From Streptomyces pacificus (GTDB lineage: Bacteria; Actinomycetota; Actinomycetes; Streptomycetales; Streptomycetaceae): a DNA stretch of 64,000 nucleotides. The notes beneath the pieces are model-generated. The model was not told the origin of the DNA. It was given only the letters and a program-made list of their open reading frames with translations, and made no database searches. A program made the position numbers and the translations under genes. Of the stretch, positions 25,265-34,694 are shown one piece after another (positions within the stretch are counted from its first letter, which is position 1; each line of letters starts with the position of its first letter). The DNA lies in NCBI RefSeq assembly GCF_011766325.1, contig NZ_BLLG01000013.1:90929-154928 (forward strand). The letters run 5' to 3'.

Positions 25265-27739
25265 ATGCCCACCGACGTCATCGAAGCAGACGACGCCAGA
25301 GAAGCCGGTTCCACGACCCCGGGCGGGGACCCGGCGGCGAGCGCGCAATCCCCTGACGGAGCCGCGGCCCCCGCGGCCGCGGGCACGCCGGGGGAGCCCG
25401 GCACGGGCCCGACGCCGTTCGACTCCCTCGCCGCGACCCGCCCCCGCATCCGCCGCGACGTGCTGTACACCGAGACCCCGGGCGGCGTGCTCTTCCACAA
25501 CGCCGACGGAGGCTTCCATCTGACGGGCCGCACCGCATACCGCTTCGCCTCACTGATGGTGCCCCACCTCACCGGCCACCACAGCCTCGCCGAACTCTGC
25601 ACCGGCTTCGGCGCCCCGCAGCGCCGGATGGCGGCCGAACTGATCCGGACCCTCTACGAGCGCGACTTCGCCCGGGACGTGCCCGCGGACGAGGACGACC
25701 CGGCGAGCGGCCCGGGCGAGGCCCCCGCCCGCCGCTACGCCTCCCAGATCGCCTATGTCGACCACTACACCGACCGCGCGCCCGCGCGCTTCCGCCGGTT
25801 CCGGGACACGCCCGTCGCGGTGCTCGGCGACGACGACGTGGCCCGTTGGTGCGCCCTGAGCCTGGTCCGCAACGGCTGCGCCGGGATCGCCCTGGGCGCC
25901 GACTTCCCCGAGGTGGCGGAGGAGGCGGCAGTGGCCACCGACGACGGCTGCCCCGTACGGATCGACCGGCTCCCCGCCGAGCCCGACTGGCCGGAACTCA
26001 GCGGTTGCGACATGGTCGTGGTGACCGGGGCCGGTGCCGCGCGGCGCATACACCGGCTGCTGGCCGAGGGCGTCCCCGAGGGCAAGACCCTGATACCCGT
26101 GTGGACCCTCGGCGAACTGGCCGTCACCGGCCCGCTCGCCACCGCCGGGTCCGCCGGCTGCTGGTCCTGCGCACTGCTGAGACTGGGAGCCAACCACGAC
26201 GCCGGCGCGGCCGCCGCGCTGTGGAGCGAGGTGGCGGGCGCCGCGGCCGAACCCGGCAGGCCCGCCGGAGCGGGACCGCTCGGCGGACCGGTCGCCGCCA
26301 TGACGGGCAATCTGCTCGCCTACGAGATCTTCCGCATCGCCACCGGAGCGCTGCCGGCCGAGACGGACCGCCAGGTGCTGCTGCAGAACCTCCAGTCCCT
26401 CGACGTCGTCGCCGAGCCGCTGCTGCCCCACCCGCGCTGCGCCCTGTGCGGCCCTTCCAAGGCACGGGCCGGTGCAGGGACCGCACCTGCCGGTGCCGAC
26501 GTGCGAGCTGCCGGTACCGATGCGGCCGCTGCTGTCCGCGCCGGTGCGGAGAGCCCGCCGGAAGGGCCTGCCGGCAGCGGTACGCAGGCGGCGCCCGCCG
26601 CGCCAGGACCGCTCGCCGCCCCCGCCACCGCCGGTGTGGAGACCGCGCGCGACGCCGAGGACACCGTCGACGCGCTCAACCGCACCAGCGCCGCCCTCGT
26701 GGGCGCCTTCGCCGGGGTGTTCGTCCGCTTCGACGACGAGAGCCTCACCCAGACCCCGCTCAAGGCCAGTCGGCTCGAACTGGCACTCGCGCCGGGCACG
26801 CGCCGCACGATCGCGGCCTTCGACGTGCACCACCTCGCCGGCGCCCGGACGCGGGCGCTGCACCGGGCGTCCGAGGCATACGTCGAACACGTCGTCCCGG
26901 TAAGGGTCCTGGCCGGCGCGGGCACCGACCTGCCCGCCGTGGCGCCGGCCGTGCTCACCACCGGAGCAGGGACCGCGACGGCCGCCGAGGTCGCCGCCTG
27001 GGTCCCCGCCAGGTCGCTGCTGACCGGGGAGCACCTGCGGGTACCGGCCGCCGCCGTTCGGCCGTTCGGCCCGTACAACCGCGAGCGGATCGTCCTCGCC
27101 ACCTCCGCCGGTGCGGGCTCCGGCGGCAGCGACGCCGAGGCCGCAGGAAGCGGTCTGCTGTCGGCCCTCGCCCATGACGCCCTGCTGCGCGCCCTGCGCG
27201 GAGCGGCGCGAACCGCGCCGGTCACGCCCGGCGACGACCCCGAACTCGTCTTCCTCCTCAAGTCCGCGGTCAACCTGGGCATCGAGGCCGAGCTGCTCGA
27301 CCTCGGCGAGGACGGCCGTACCGGCGCCTTCGCGGTGCTCGCCCGGGAGGCCGGCGGGCCGGACGCACGCTGGGCCGCCGCCGCCGCTCTCTCCCGGGGA
27401 CAGGCGTGCTGCGCGGCCCTGCGGGACCTGCTGGGCGTGGTCCAGCTGACCGCGGACGCCGCCGGGGCCGCCGCCGGCGGCGAACACGGTGCGGTCGCGG
27501 ACACCGGCGATGTGCTCCTGATGGATCTGGCGGCGGGTACCGTCACCGCCACAGACGGTCCCGTGCCGGCAGACGCGCCCGGCACGACGTTCGACGCCGT
27601 CCTCGGCCGGCTGCGCGAGAACGGCCGGGAAGCGCTGTACGTGCGCACCACCCCGGCGGATCTGCTCTCCGGGGGAATCGCCACCGCCCGTGTGCTGCTC
27701 ACCCGGGACGGCAGGGGGAGCGGCGCCGATGCCCGCTGA
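25265..27739 (+). CDS. Ocin-ThiF-like azoline cyclodehydratase partner with leader-binding RRE
   Basis: In this 824-aa protein, residues about 60-130 look like a PqqD-type RiPP recognition element (TETPGGVLFHNADGGFHLTGRTAYRF). A ThiF/E1-like domain follows (about 150-395) with two zinc-type cysteine pairs (C299/C302 in CWSC and C392/C395 in CALC). After an Ala/Gly-rich linker (about 396-460) the C-terminal half has YcaO-like segments (FVRFDDESLTQTPLKASRLELAL, TRALHRASEAYVEH, IATARVLLTRDG) but lacks the second ExxER motif. It probably binds the precursor leader and presents it to the YcaO enzymes. The ATG at 25265 follows AGAAGG; a GTG at 25256 overlapping the SARP stop is an alternative. It overlaps the next gene by 11 nt. 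Confidence 0.88.
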   Translation: MPTDVIEADDAREAGSTTPGGDPAASAQSPDGAAAPAAAGTPGEPGTGPTPFDSLAATRPRIRRDVLYTETPGGVLFHNADGGFHLTGRTAYRFASLMVPHLTGHHSLAELCTGFGAPQRRMAAELIRTLYERDFARDVPADEDDPASGPGEAPARRYASQIAYVDHYTDRAPARFRRFRDTPVAVLGDDDVARWCALSLVRNGCAGIALGADFPEVAEEAAVATDDGCPVRIDRLPAEPDWPELSGCDMVVVTGAGAARRIHRLLAEGVPEGKTLIPVWTLGELAVTGPLATAGSAGCWSCALLRLGANHDAGAAAALWSEVAGAAAEPGRPAGAGPLGGPVAAMTGNLLAYEIFRIATGALPAETDRQVLLQNLQSLDVVAEPLLPHPRCALCGPSKARAGAGTAPAGADVRAAGTDAAAAVRAGAESPPEGPAGSGTQAAPAAPGPLAAPATAGVETARDAEDTVDALNRTSAALVGAFAGVFVRFDDESLTQTPLKASRLELALAPGTRRTIAAFDVHHLAGARTRALHRASEAYVEHVVPVRVLAGAGTDLPAVAPAVLTTGAGTATAAEVAAWVPARSLLTGEHLRVPAAAVRPFGPYNRERIVLATSAGAGSGGSDAEAAGSGLLSALAHDALLRALRGAARTAPVTPGDDPELVFLLKSAVNLGIEAELLDLGEDGRTGAFAVLAREAGGPDARWAAAAALSRGQACCAALRDLLGVVQLTADAAGAAAGGEHGAVADTGDVLLMDLAAGTVTATDGPVPADAPGTTFDAVLGRLRENGREALYVRTTPADLLSGGIATARVLLTRDGRGSGADAR

Positions 27740-30116
27740 CACGAACACGCGCCGAACCGGCAGCCGGACGACCGCTGCTTCTGCTGCCGCCTCAGGACCG
27801 GCCTCCGCTTCCGCTTTGAACGCCGACGCCGGCGCCGAGGCCAACGCCAATGGCCATGGCAATGGCAACACCAAGAGCAACGCCGGCGGCACGGCCCGGG
27901 ACCGGTCCTGCGAGGAACTGGCCCGCCTCCTGCGCCCCGCGCTCCACCGGCACGGCGTTCGCTCCCGGCCCGACATCGCGGCCCTCGGTGTACGCGACGC
28001 TTTCGCTTCGCCCCCGGCGTACGCGGCCGGACGGCACGCGCCGCGCCCGGCTTCCGGACCGGACGAGCGTCGTCCGGCGCCCGGTTCGGCGGACGCCGGC
28101 GGCTGTGCGCCCGGTTCGGTGGACCCCGCTGTCCCGGTGGCGGGGCCGGACGGTCCCGGTCCGGCGGAGGGGCCGGACGGTGGACGCGTGGGCGGGGCCG
28201 GACGGTCCCGGTCCGGCGCGTCCGCCGCCGGATCGGGATACCCCGGCGCAGCCCCTGCCGGGGGAGTGGACCCCGGTGCCTCCGCCGCCGGGGCGGACGG
28301 CCCCGACGGCTCCGCGGCCGAACCCTCCGCCGAACTCCCGGTGCCCGTCCGGCTCTACGGCCACCACGCCGTCGTCGGGCCCCTCGCCCCCGGCGGCGGC
28401 GACGCCCCGCCCCGCCCCTGCGCGCACTGCCTGGAGCGGCGCTGGCAGGCCGTGCGGTCGGTGGCGCTGCGGGAGGCACTGGAACTGGGTTCCGGAACGC
28501 GGTCCGCCGGCCGGTTGCCCTACCTCACCCCGTTCACCGCGGACGCGCTCGCCGCGCTGATCGCCGGCCTCGTCGCCGGTGCCGGCCCCCGCACCGGGAT
28601 GTTCCCTCCCGTTCACCTGGTGGACCTGCGATCCCTGACGGTCCGTCATTACCCGCTGGTGCCCGACCCGGAGTGCCCGGACTGCGCCGTACCCGAGAAG
28701 GACACCCCCCAGGCGGCCGCGCTCACCCTCCGTCCCGCGCCCAAGGTCCGGCCGGGCAGCTTCCGGGTGCGCGACATCGGCGACTACGGTCTGGCCGTCG
28801 AGCCGTTCGCCAACCCGCTGTGCGGCGCGCTCGGGCCGTCCGTCGTCCACGATGTGTCCTCCACGTCCACGTCCGCCGCCATCGGCTGCTTCTCCATGCG
28901 GTCCGGCGACTACCTCCGCGAGACCTTCTGGGGCGGTCACGCCGACAGCTTCGGGCACAGCGTGCGCATCGGCGTACTGGAAGGGCTGGAGCGCTATGCG
29001 GGGATGCGCCCGCGTGCCAAGCGCGCCCGGGTGACCGACTCGCTCGGCGCGCTGCGGGCGCGCGGAGTGCACACCGTCGACCCGCGTGTGTGCGGGCTCT
29101 ACTCGGACGACTTCCACCGGGCCAACCCCAGGGTCAGGCCCTTCACCCCCGACCGCGAGATCCCCTGGGTGTGGGGCTGGTCGCTGCGCGACGAGCGCCC
29201 CGTCCTGGTGCCCGAGGTGCTTACGTACTATCACGCCCCGGGCCTGGAGAACCGGTTCGTGCAGGAGAGTTCCAACGGCTGCGCCTCGGGCGGCTGCCTG
29301 GAGGAGGCCGTCTACTTCGGACTGATGGAGGTCGTCGAGCGGGACGCGTTCCTCCTCGCCTGGTACGGACGGGCCCGCCTTCCCGAACTCGACCCCCGCA
29401 CCAGCACCCGCCCCGCCACCCGCCACATGGTGGAACGGCTGGAGATGTACGGCTACGAGGCCCGGTTCTTCGACACCCGCATCTCCTTCCCCGTCCCGGT
29501 CGTGACCGGCGTCGCCGTACGGCACGACGGCGGTCCCGGCCGGATGTGCTTCGGCGCGGGCGCCGGTCTCGACCCGGAGGCCGCGCTCGCCGGAGCGCTG
29601 TGCGAGATCGCGACCGACGCCGTCAACCTCCGGAGCCGCACCGAGCGCGACGAGCCCCGGCTGCGCGCCATGACCGAGGACTTCCACCAGGTCACCGCCC
29701 TCCACGACCACCCGCTCGCCTACGGCATCCCGGAGATGGGCCGCCACGCCCATTTCCTCCTCGGCGAGCCCGGCGCACCGCGGCCGCCCCTCGTCCCCAT
29801 GGGCGAGCGGTACGGCGACGGCACGGTGCCCCCCGTCTCCGGCGACCTGCGCGACGACCTCGTCCGCTGCGTCGACGCCGTCACCGGCGCCGGCTTCGAC
29901 GTGGTCGTCGTGGACCAGACGCTCCCCGAACAGCGCGGGCTGGGACTGCGCACCGTCAGCGTGCTCGTACCCGGTCTGCTCCCCATCGACTTCGGCTGGA
30001 GCAGGCAGCGCGCCCTCGGCATGCCCAGGCTGCGCACCGCCCTGCGGGAGGCCGGTCTGCGCGAGCGCGACCTGACCCCCGCCGACCTCAACCCCGCGCC
30101 GCACCCCTTCCCCTGA
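27729..30116 (+). CDS. YcaO azoline cyclodehydratase (first copy)
   Basis: This 795-aa protein starts with a poorly conserved N-terminus and a long low-complexity linker (about 95-205). A small zinc-binding module follows (C231/C234 in CAHC, C316/C319 in CPDC), then a complete YcaO domain (about 330-795). ATP/Mg ligand motifs are visible as LEGLERY (E418, E421) and MEVVERD (E534, E537), with SSNGCASGG before them. The C-terminus PHPFP is the PxPxP tail of azoline-forming YcaOs. It uses ATP to cyclise Cys/Ser/Thr of the precursor to thiazolines or oxazolines. The ATG at 27729 has GGGGGAG 8 nt upstream. Confidence 0.92.
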   Translation: MPADTNTRRTGSRTTAASAAASGPASASALNADAGAEANANGHGNGNTKSNAGGTARDRSCEELARLLRPALHRHGVRSRPDIAALGVRDAFASPPAYAAGRHAPRPASGPDERRPAPGSADAGGCAPGSVDPAVPVAGPDGPGPAEGPDGGRVGGAGRSRSGASAAGSGYPGAAPAGGVDPGASAAGADGPDGSAAEPSAELPVPVRLYGHHAVVGPLAPGGGDAPPRPCAHCLERRWQAVRSVALREALELGSGTRSAGRLPYLTPFTADALAALIAGLVAGAGPRTGMFPPVHLVDLRSLTVRHYPLVPDPECPDCAVPEKDTPQAAALTLRPAPKVRPGSFRVRDIGDYGLAVEPFANPLCGALGPSVVHDVSSTSTSAAIGCFSMRSGDYLRETFWGGHADSFGHSVRIGVLEGLERYAGMRPRAKRARVTDSLGALRARGVHTVDPRVCGLYSDDFHRANPRVRPFTPDREIPWVWGWSLRDERPVLVPEVLTYYHAPGLENRFVQESSNGCASGGCLEEAVYFGLMEVVERDAFLLAWYGRARLPELDPRTSTRPATRHMVERLEMYGYEARFFDTRISFPVPVVTGVAVRHDGGPGRMCFGAGAGLDPEAALAGALCEIATDAVNLRSRTERDEPRLRAMTEDFHQVTALHDHPLAYGIPEMGRHAHFLLGEPGAPRPPLVPMGERYGDGTVPPVSGDLRDDLVRCVDAVTGAGFDVVVVDQTLPEQRGLGLRTVSVLVPGLLPIDFGWSRQRALGMPRLRTALREAGLRERDLTPADLNPAPHPFP

Positions 30117-30176
30117 CCGCGCCCGTCCCCTCCCTGACCGGGCCCGGCCCGGCACCCCACGGAAAAGGAGCACCCC

Positions 30177-31775
30177 ATGGGGTACGCCCATGACTACGCC
30201 GCCGCCATCGTGCGGCGGGGCAGGGTCCCGATGCCGCCGGCCGACTTCGTCCCGAACTGGGCCGACGGCCCGCGGAAGACCAAGTTCTACCCGGGCGCCG
30301 ACACCGTGCCGCTGCCCGGCCACACCGTGCCACCCGAGGCGACGACCGGCCGCGGACTGGCCCCGGACCACGAAGGCCCGGAGCGGCCCTTCGACCTGCC
30401 CGCCCTGTCCGGCATGCTCCGGGACTCCTACGGTCTGACCGGGCGCCGGCTCGGCGTCCAGGCCAACACCGACCTCGGCGCTCTGCCGTTCCATCCGCTC
30501 GCCAACTGGTCCCGCGGCACCGCGTCCGGCGGCGGCCTCTACCCGGTCAGCATCTACTGGGTGTCCGGGCCCAGCGGCCCCCTGCCGCCCGGAGTGCACT
30601 ACTACGCGACCCGCCACCACGCCATGCAGCGCCTGCTGGCCGGCGACGTCTCCGGAGAGGTGCGCGAGGCCCTCGGCGACCCGGCCTCCGCCGGTGAACG
30701 GGCCGCGTGCACCGACCAGTTCCTCGTGCTCGGGGTCAAGTACTGGCAGAACGCCTTCAAGTACAACTCCTTCTCCTTCCACGCCGTCACCATGGACGTG
30801 GGCACCGTGGTGCAGACCTGGCGGATCTGGGCCAGGTCGCAGGGCCTGTGCGTCGAGCCGCTGATGTGGTTCGACGAGCGCAGGCTCGCCCGGCTGCTGG
30901 GGGTCCGCACCGAGGACGAGGGCGTGTTCGCCGTCGTGCCGCTGCGCTGGCGGGGGGCACGGGCCAGGCCTGCGCCGCCGGCGGACACCGCGACCGTCCG
31001 CCGCCGCGACACCGAACGCTCGCGCACCGTCGTCGCCTTCGACGCGGTGCGCGGGATGCAGGCGGCCACGGAGGAGCACGCCGCCCGGCGACCCCCCGCG
31101 GGCGCGCTCGCCCCGGCCGCGGCCCCCGTACCCGACCCCGGGCTGCCGGCGGTCCCCCTGCCCGCACCGGTGCCGATGGACACCGATGTGCGCACCGCGC
31201 TGCGCGACCGCCGCAGCAGCTTCGGCCGGTTCGACGCCCGGCGGCCCCTGAGCGCAGAGCACCTGGCGTCCTGCCTGGCGGCCGCGGCCGCCGGCGCGTC
31301 CCTCGGCGGCGACACCGGTACGACCACCACCCGGATCGCCGGACTGTACGCCTTCGTCGGCCACACCGAGGGCATCGCCCCCGGCGCCTACGCCTACGAC
31401 CCGGCGGCGCACACCCTGCGGCTGGTGAAGGCGGGAGCACCTGGCACCTTCCTGCAGAAGAACTACTTCCTGGCCAACTACAACCTGGAGCAGACCGGCG
31501 CGGTCCTCGTGCCGACGGTGCGCACCGGCGCGGTGCTCGACACCGTCGGCGACCGCGGCTACCGGATCGCCAACGCCGTGGTCGGCGCGATCTCGCAGAG
31601 CGTCTACACCGCCGCCTCCGCCCTCGGTGTCGGCTGCGGCGTCGCCCTCGGCTTCGACAACGTCTCCTACACCGAGGAACTCGGCCTCGAACGCACCGGA
31701 GAGGCACCGCTGCTGATCATGATGCTCGGCGGCGAACGGCCCGCGCCCGCCGACTTCCGCCACGAGATCGCCTGA
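30177..31775 (+). CDS. SagB-type azoline dehydrogenase with tandem nitroreductase folds
   Basis: This 532-aa protein carries two nitroreductase-like modules. The N-terminal one is about 70-280 (ASGGGLYPVSIYWV and LMWFDERRLARLLGV). The C-terminal one is about 330-530 (RTALRDRRSSFGRFDARRPL and SQSVYTAASALGVGCGVALGFD). FMN-dependent members oxidise azolines to aromatic azoles in TOMM, cyanobactin and thiopeptide pathways. AAAAGGAG about 8 nt before the ATG at 30177 is the best ribosome-binding site of the operon. It sits between the YcaO and LanB genes, as expected for a combined azole and dehydroamino-acid pathway. Confidence 0.88.
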   Translation: MGYAHDYAAAIVRRGRVPMPPADFVPNWADGPRKTKFYPGADTVPLPGHTVPPEATTGRGLAPDHEGPERPFDLPALSGMLRDSYGLTGRRLGVQANTDLGALPFHPLANWSRGTASGGGLYPVSIYWVSGPSGPLPPGVHYYATRHHAMQRLLAGDVSGEVREALGDPASAGERAACTDQFLVLGVKYWQNAFKYNSFSFHAVTMDVGTVVQTWRIWARSQGLCVEPLMWFDERRLARLLGVRTEDEGVFAVVPLRWRGARARPAPPADTATVRRRDTERSRTVVAFDAVRGMQAATEEHAARRPPAGALAPAAAPVPDPGLPAVPLPAPVPMDTDVRTALRDRRSSFGRFDARRPLSAEHLASCLAAAAAGASLGGDTGTTTTRIAGLYAFVGHTEGIAPGAYAYDPAAHTLRLVKAGAPGTFLQKNYFLANYNLEQTGAVLVPTVRTGAVLDTVGDRGYRIANAVVGAISQSVYTAASALGVGCGVALGFDNVSYTEELGLERTGEAPLLIMMLGGERPAPADFRHEIA

Positions 31776-31778
31776 CCC

Positions 31779-34694
31779 ATGGGAACCGCGAGGATGGGGA
31801 CCACGATGCCGTTCATGCTCCGCGTCGCCGGGCTGCCCGTCGACAGCGTCCGCGAGCTCCGCTGCCCGGCGAGCCGCCGCTGGGCCGACGACGTACTCGC
31901 CGAAACCGAGCGGCTGGCCGCCGAGGGCGGCCGCCTCGGCGAACTGCTGCACGGGCTGATCGGCCACAACGAGGACGGGGCGTCCCGGCGGCTGCTGCTC
32001 GCCCTGCGCCGCGCGGTGTTCAACAACCGGCTGCCCGGCGAGGCGGACACCGCCCTTGCGCGGGTCCGCGCCCACGATCCGCACACCGCGGGCATGCTGG
32101 AACGCTGGCTCACCGACCGCCGCGCCCTCGACGCACGCCGGGCGGAGGGCGCCGCGCTGGTCGCCCGTGAGACCGGCCGTGCCCGGGCCGCCCTCGGGCG
32201 GCTGGCGGGGGAGCCGCGGCTGCGCGGCGGCCTGCTGCTGGCGTCCCCCACGCTCGACGCCCAACTCGACCAGTGGCGGGGGCGGCTGGCCGCCGATCCC
32301 GACCGGGCGCCGGACAAGCGGGACCGCAAGATCGAGCGCTCCCTGCTGGCGTATCTGTACCGCACGGCGTGCAAGACGAGCCCGTTCAGCACGTTCACCG
32401 GTGTGGTGCCGGGGGAGTTCGCGGCGGAGGAGACCGGGCCGGGGGAGACCGGGCCGGGGGAGTTCGCCGCGGGGGCCGGAGCGGGTGGGTTCACGGCGGC
32501 TGGGGCCGCCGCCGGGGAGGCCGCGTCGAGGGCGGCCGCACCGGGCGGGGCGGTGCACGGCGGGACCCCGGCCGACGCCCGCGACGCCCGCCAGGCCCTG
32601 GCCGTCCGCGTCGACGACGAGTGGACCGGCCGCGCCCGGCTCAACGTGGCCGCGCTCGGCCGGCTCGCCGAGGCGGTCACCGGGGATGCCGCCCGGCGCG
32701 CCGATCTGCCTCTCGCCCTCGCGCCGGGCTGGGGCCGCGTCGACGACCGGGTGCGCTATGTGCGCCGCTGGGTCACCTCCGGCGACGAGGACTCCGCCGT
32801 CACCTTCGACGCCGTCCGGGACCGGTTGTTCTTCCTGCGCAGCAGCGGCACCCTGGAACGGCTGATCGCGCTCCTGGAGGACCGCGGCAGTCTCCGCCAT
32901 GCGGATCTCGCCGCATGGCTCGCCGCGGACCGCGGAGCCACCGGGGCCGAGGCGGAGCAGTACCTGACCGCGCTGCTCGACATCGGCATGGTCCAGGTCC
33001 CGGGACTGCGCACCGCTGTCCACGACACCGATCCGCTGCGCGCCTTCCAGGACTCGCTCTGCGCCCTCGGCAGCGACTGGGCCACCGGACTCGCCGGGCG
33101 CCTCGATGTACCGCTGTCCCGCGTGGACCGCTTCGCCGCCGCGCCGCCCGGCGACCGCCGCGAACTGCTCGACGGCCTGCGGGAGGACCTGCAGAGTGTG
33201 CAGTCGGAACTGGGCGCGGGGCGCGGCAGGGTGCCGCAGACGGTGCTGTACGAGGACGTCGCCGCGGGCCGGGAGGTGCGACTGCCGCTCGGCGACTGGA
33301 CGCGCACGGTCGCCGGTTCGCTGAGCGCGGTCGAAAGCGTCCTGCCCGCCTTTGATCTGACTCTGCCTCAGCGCATCACCTTCAAGGGGTTCTTCCTCGC
33401 CCGCCACGGCCGCGGTGGGCGCTGCGACGACCTGCTGAAACTCGTCCACGACTTCCACGAGGACTTCTTCGACCAGTACCTCTCGTTCACCTCCCGGCGG
33501 ACCCCCTTCGATGCCGAGGGCCGGTACGTACCGGAGGAGAACTGGCTGGGCCTGTCCCAGCTCAAGGCCCTCGACACCGCCCGCCAGACGTTCGCCGAGG
33601 GGATGCGCGCCCTGTGGGAGGCCCGTGGGGACAGCGGGGGCGGCGGAGACTTCGGGGCCGGTCGTGACGGCGGGTATGGCGGGGACGGCGGGGACGGCGG
33701 GGAACTCGTCGTCGGCGAGTCGCTGCTCGCCGAGGTGGCCGCCGAACTGGGGCCGGTCACCCCCTCGTTCCTCCCCATGAGCCACCACGTCCAGCTGGCC
33801 GTCCCCCGCGGCGGCCGGCCGCTGGCGGTCCTCAACCGGTCCTACGGCGGGGTCTCGTTCCCGTTCAGCCGCTTCGCCGACTGCTTCGAGGGCCTGGAGG
33901 AGCGGCTGCTGCACCGCTCAGCCGAACTCTGCCCGGACGGAGCCGTCCTCGCCGAGGTCACCGGAGGCCCGGTCACCAGCAACCTCAACCTCCACGGACG
34001 GCTGACCGAGTACGAGATCGTCTGTCCCGGTGAGAGCGCCACCCTGCCCGATCCGTACAGCCTCCACCTCGACGATCTGCATCTGGTGCACGACGAGGAC
34101 AGCGACCGGCTCGCCCTGCGGTCGGCCCGGCTCGGCCGCGAGGTCGTGCCCGTCTACCTCGGCTATCTCGTGCCGCTCGCCCTGCCGGAGCTGCCCCGGA
34201 CCTTGCTGCTGCTGTCACCGAGTTCCCTGTCCCCGCTGAACGTGTGGGGCGGTGTGCCCGAGAGCGAACCCGTCGCAGGGGTCACCCGCAGGCCCAGGGT
34301 CCGGCACGGCAGTGTCGTGCTCAGCCGGCGGAGCTGGAGCGCCCCCGCCTTGGCCCTGCCGCCGAACGGCAGGGGCCGGACGCAGGAGGACTGGTTCCTG
34401 GACTGGCACTCCTTCCGGCGCACCCACCGGCTCCCCGACCGGGTGTTCGCCACCGTGACGGACGGCGGGGCGCGCGGCGCGACCGGAGCCAAGCCGCAGT
34501 ACGTCGACTTCGACAGCCCGCTTTCCCTCGCGGCGTTCGAGGCGACCCTCAGAACGGCGGAGGCCCGTGTGGTCTTCCGCGAGATGCTTCCCGACGAGAG
34601 CGCACTGCATGTGTCGTCCGCGCGGGGCCGCCATGTCGCCGAACTGGCCGTGGAGACCGCGGCCGTGCCCACCCGACCGAAGGGACGACGTTGA
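31779..34694 (+). CDS. LanB-type glutamyl-tRNA-dependent peptide glutamylation enzyme
   Basis: This 971-aa protein has the Lant_dehydr_N (glutamylation) architecture: MLRVAGLPVDSVREL near the start, KTSPFSTFTGV in the middle, and LYLGYLVPLALPELPRTLLLLSP and FLDWHSFRRTHRLPDRVF near the end. It lacks a C-terminal SpaB_C domain, which is encoded by the next gene. The family transfers Glu from Glu-tRNA to Ser/Thr hydroxyls as the first step of dehydration. Residues about 208-265 form a Gly/Ala-rich insert with a 15-bp tandem repeat. Several in-frame ATGs lie within the first 13 codons; the first, 3 nt after the dehydrogenase stop, was taken. It overlaps the next gene by 4 nt. Confidence 0.92.
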   Translation: MGTARMGTTMPFMLRVAGLPVDSVRELRCPASRRWADDVLAETERLAAEGGRLGELLHGLIGHNEDGASRRLLLALRRAVFNNRLPGEADTALARVRAHDPHTAGMLERWLTDRRALDARRAEGAALVARETGRARAALGRLAGEPRLRGGLLLASPTLDAQLDQWRGRLAADPDRAPDKRDRKIERSLLAYLYRTACKTSPFSTFTGVVPGEFAAEETGPGETGPGEFAAGAGAGGFTAAGAAAGEAASRAAAPGGAVHGGTPADARDARQALAVRVDDEWTGRARLNVAALGRLAEAVTGDAARRADLPLALAPGWGRVDDRVRYVRRWVTSGDEDSAVTFDAVRDRLFFLRSSGTLERLIALLEDRGSLRHADLAAWLAADRGATGAEAEQYLTALLDIGMVQVPGLRTAVHDTDPLRAFQDSLCALGSDWATGLAGRLDVPLSRVDRFAAAPPGDRRELLDGLREDLQSVQSELGAGRGRVPQTVLYEDVAAGREVRLPLGDWTRTVAGSLSAVESVLPAFDLTLPQRITFKGFFLARHGRGGRCDDLLKLVHDFHEDFFDQYLSFTSRRTPFDAEGRYVPEENWLGLSQLKALDTARQTFAEGMRALWEARGDSGGGGDFGAGRDGGYGGDGGDGGELVVGESLLAEVAAELGPVTPSFLPMSHHVQLAVPRGGRPLAVLNRSYGGVSFPFSRFADCFEGLEERLLHRSAELCPDGAVLAEVTGGPVTSNLNLHGRLTEYEIVCPGESATLPDPYSLHLDDLHLVHDEDSDRLALRSARLGREVVPVYLGYLVPLALPELPRTLLLLSPSSLSPLNVWGGVPESEPVAGVTRRPRVRHGSVVLSRRSWSAPALALPPNGRGRTQEDWFLDWHSFRRTHRLPDRVFATVTDGGARGATGAKPQYVDFDSPLSLAAFEATLRTAEARVVFREMLPDESALHVSSARGRHVAELAVETAAVPTRPKGRR

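Noticed and set aside
27792..33914. A 2040-codon open frame on the minus strand opposite the YcaO, dehydrogenase and LanB genes
   Set aside because: It is the mirror of strongly coding plus-strand genes in very GC-rich DNA. Its product is Gly/Arg/Val-rich without domains, and the plus-strand genes carry clear family motifs.
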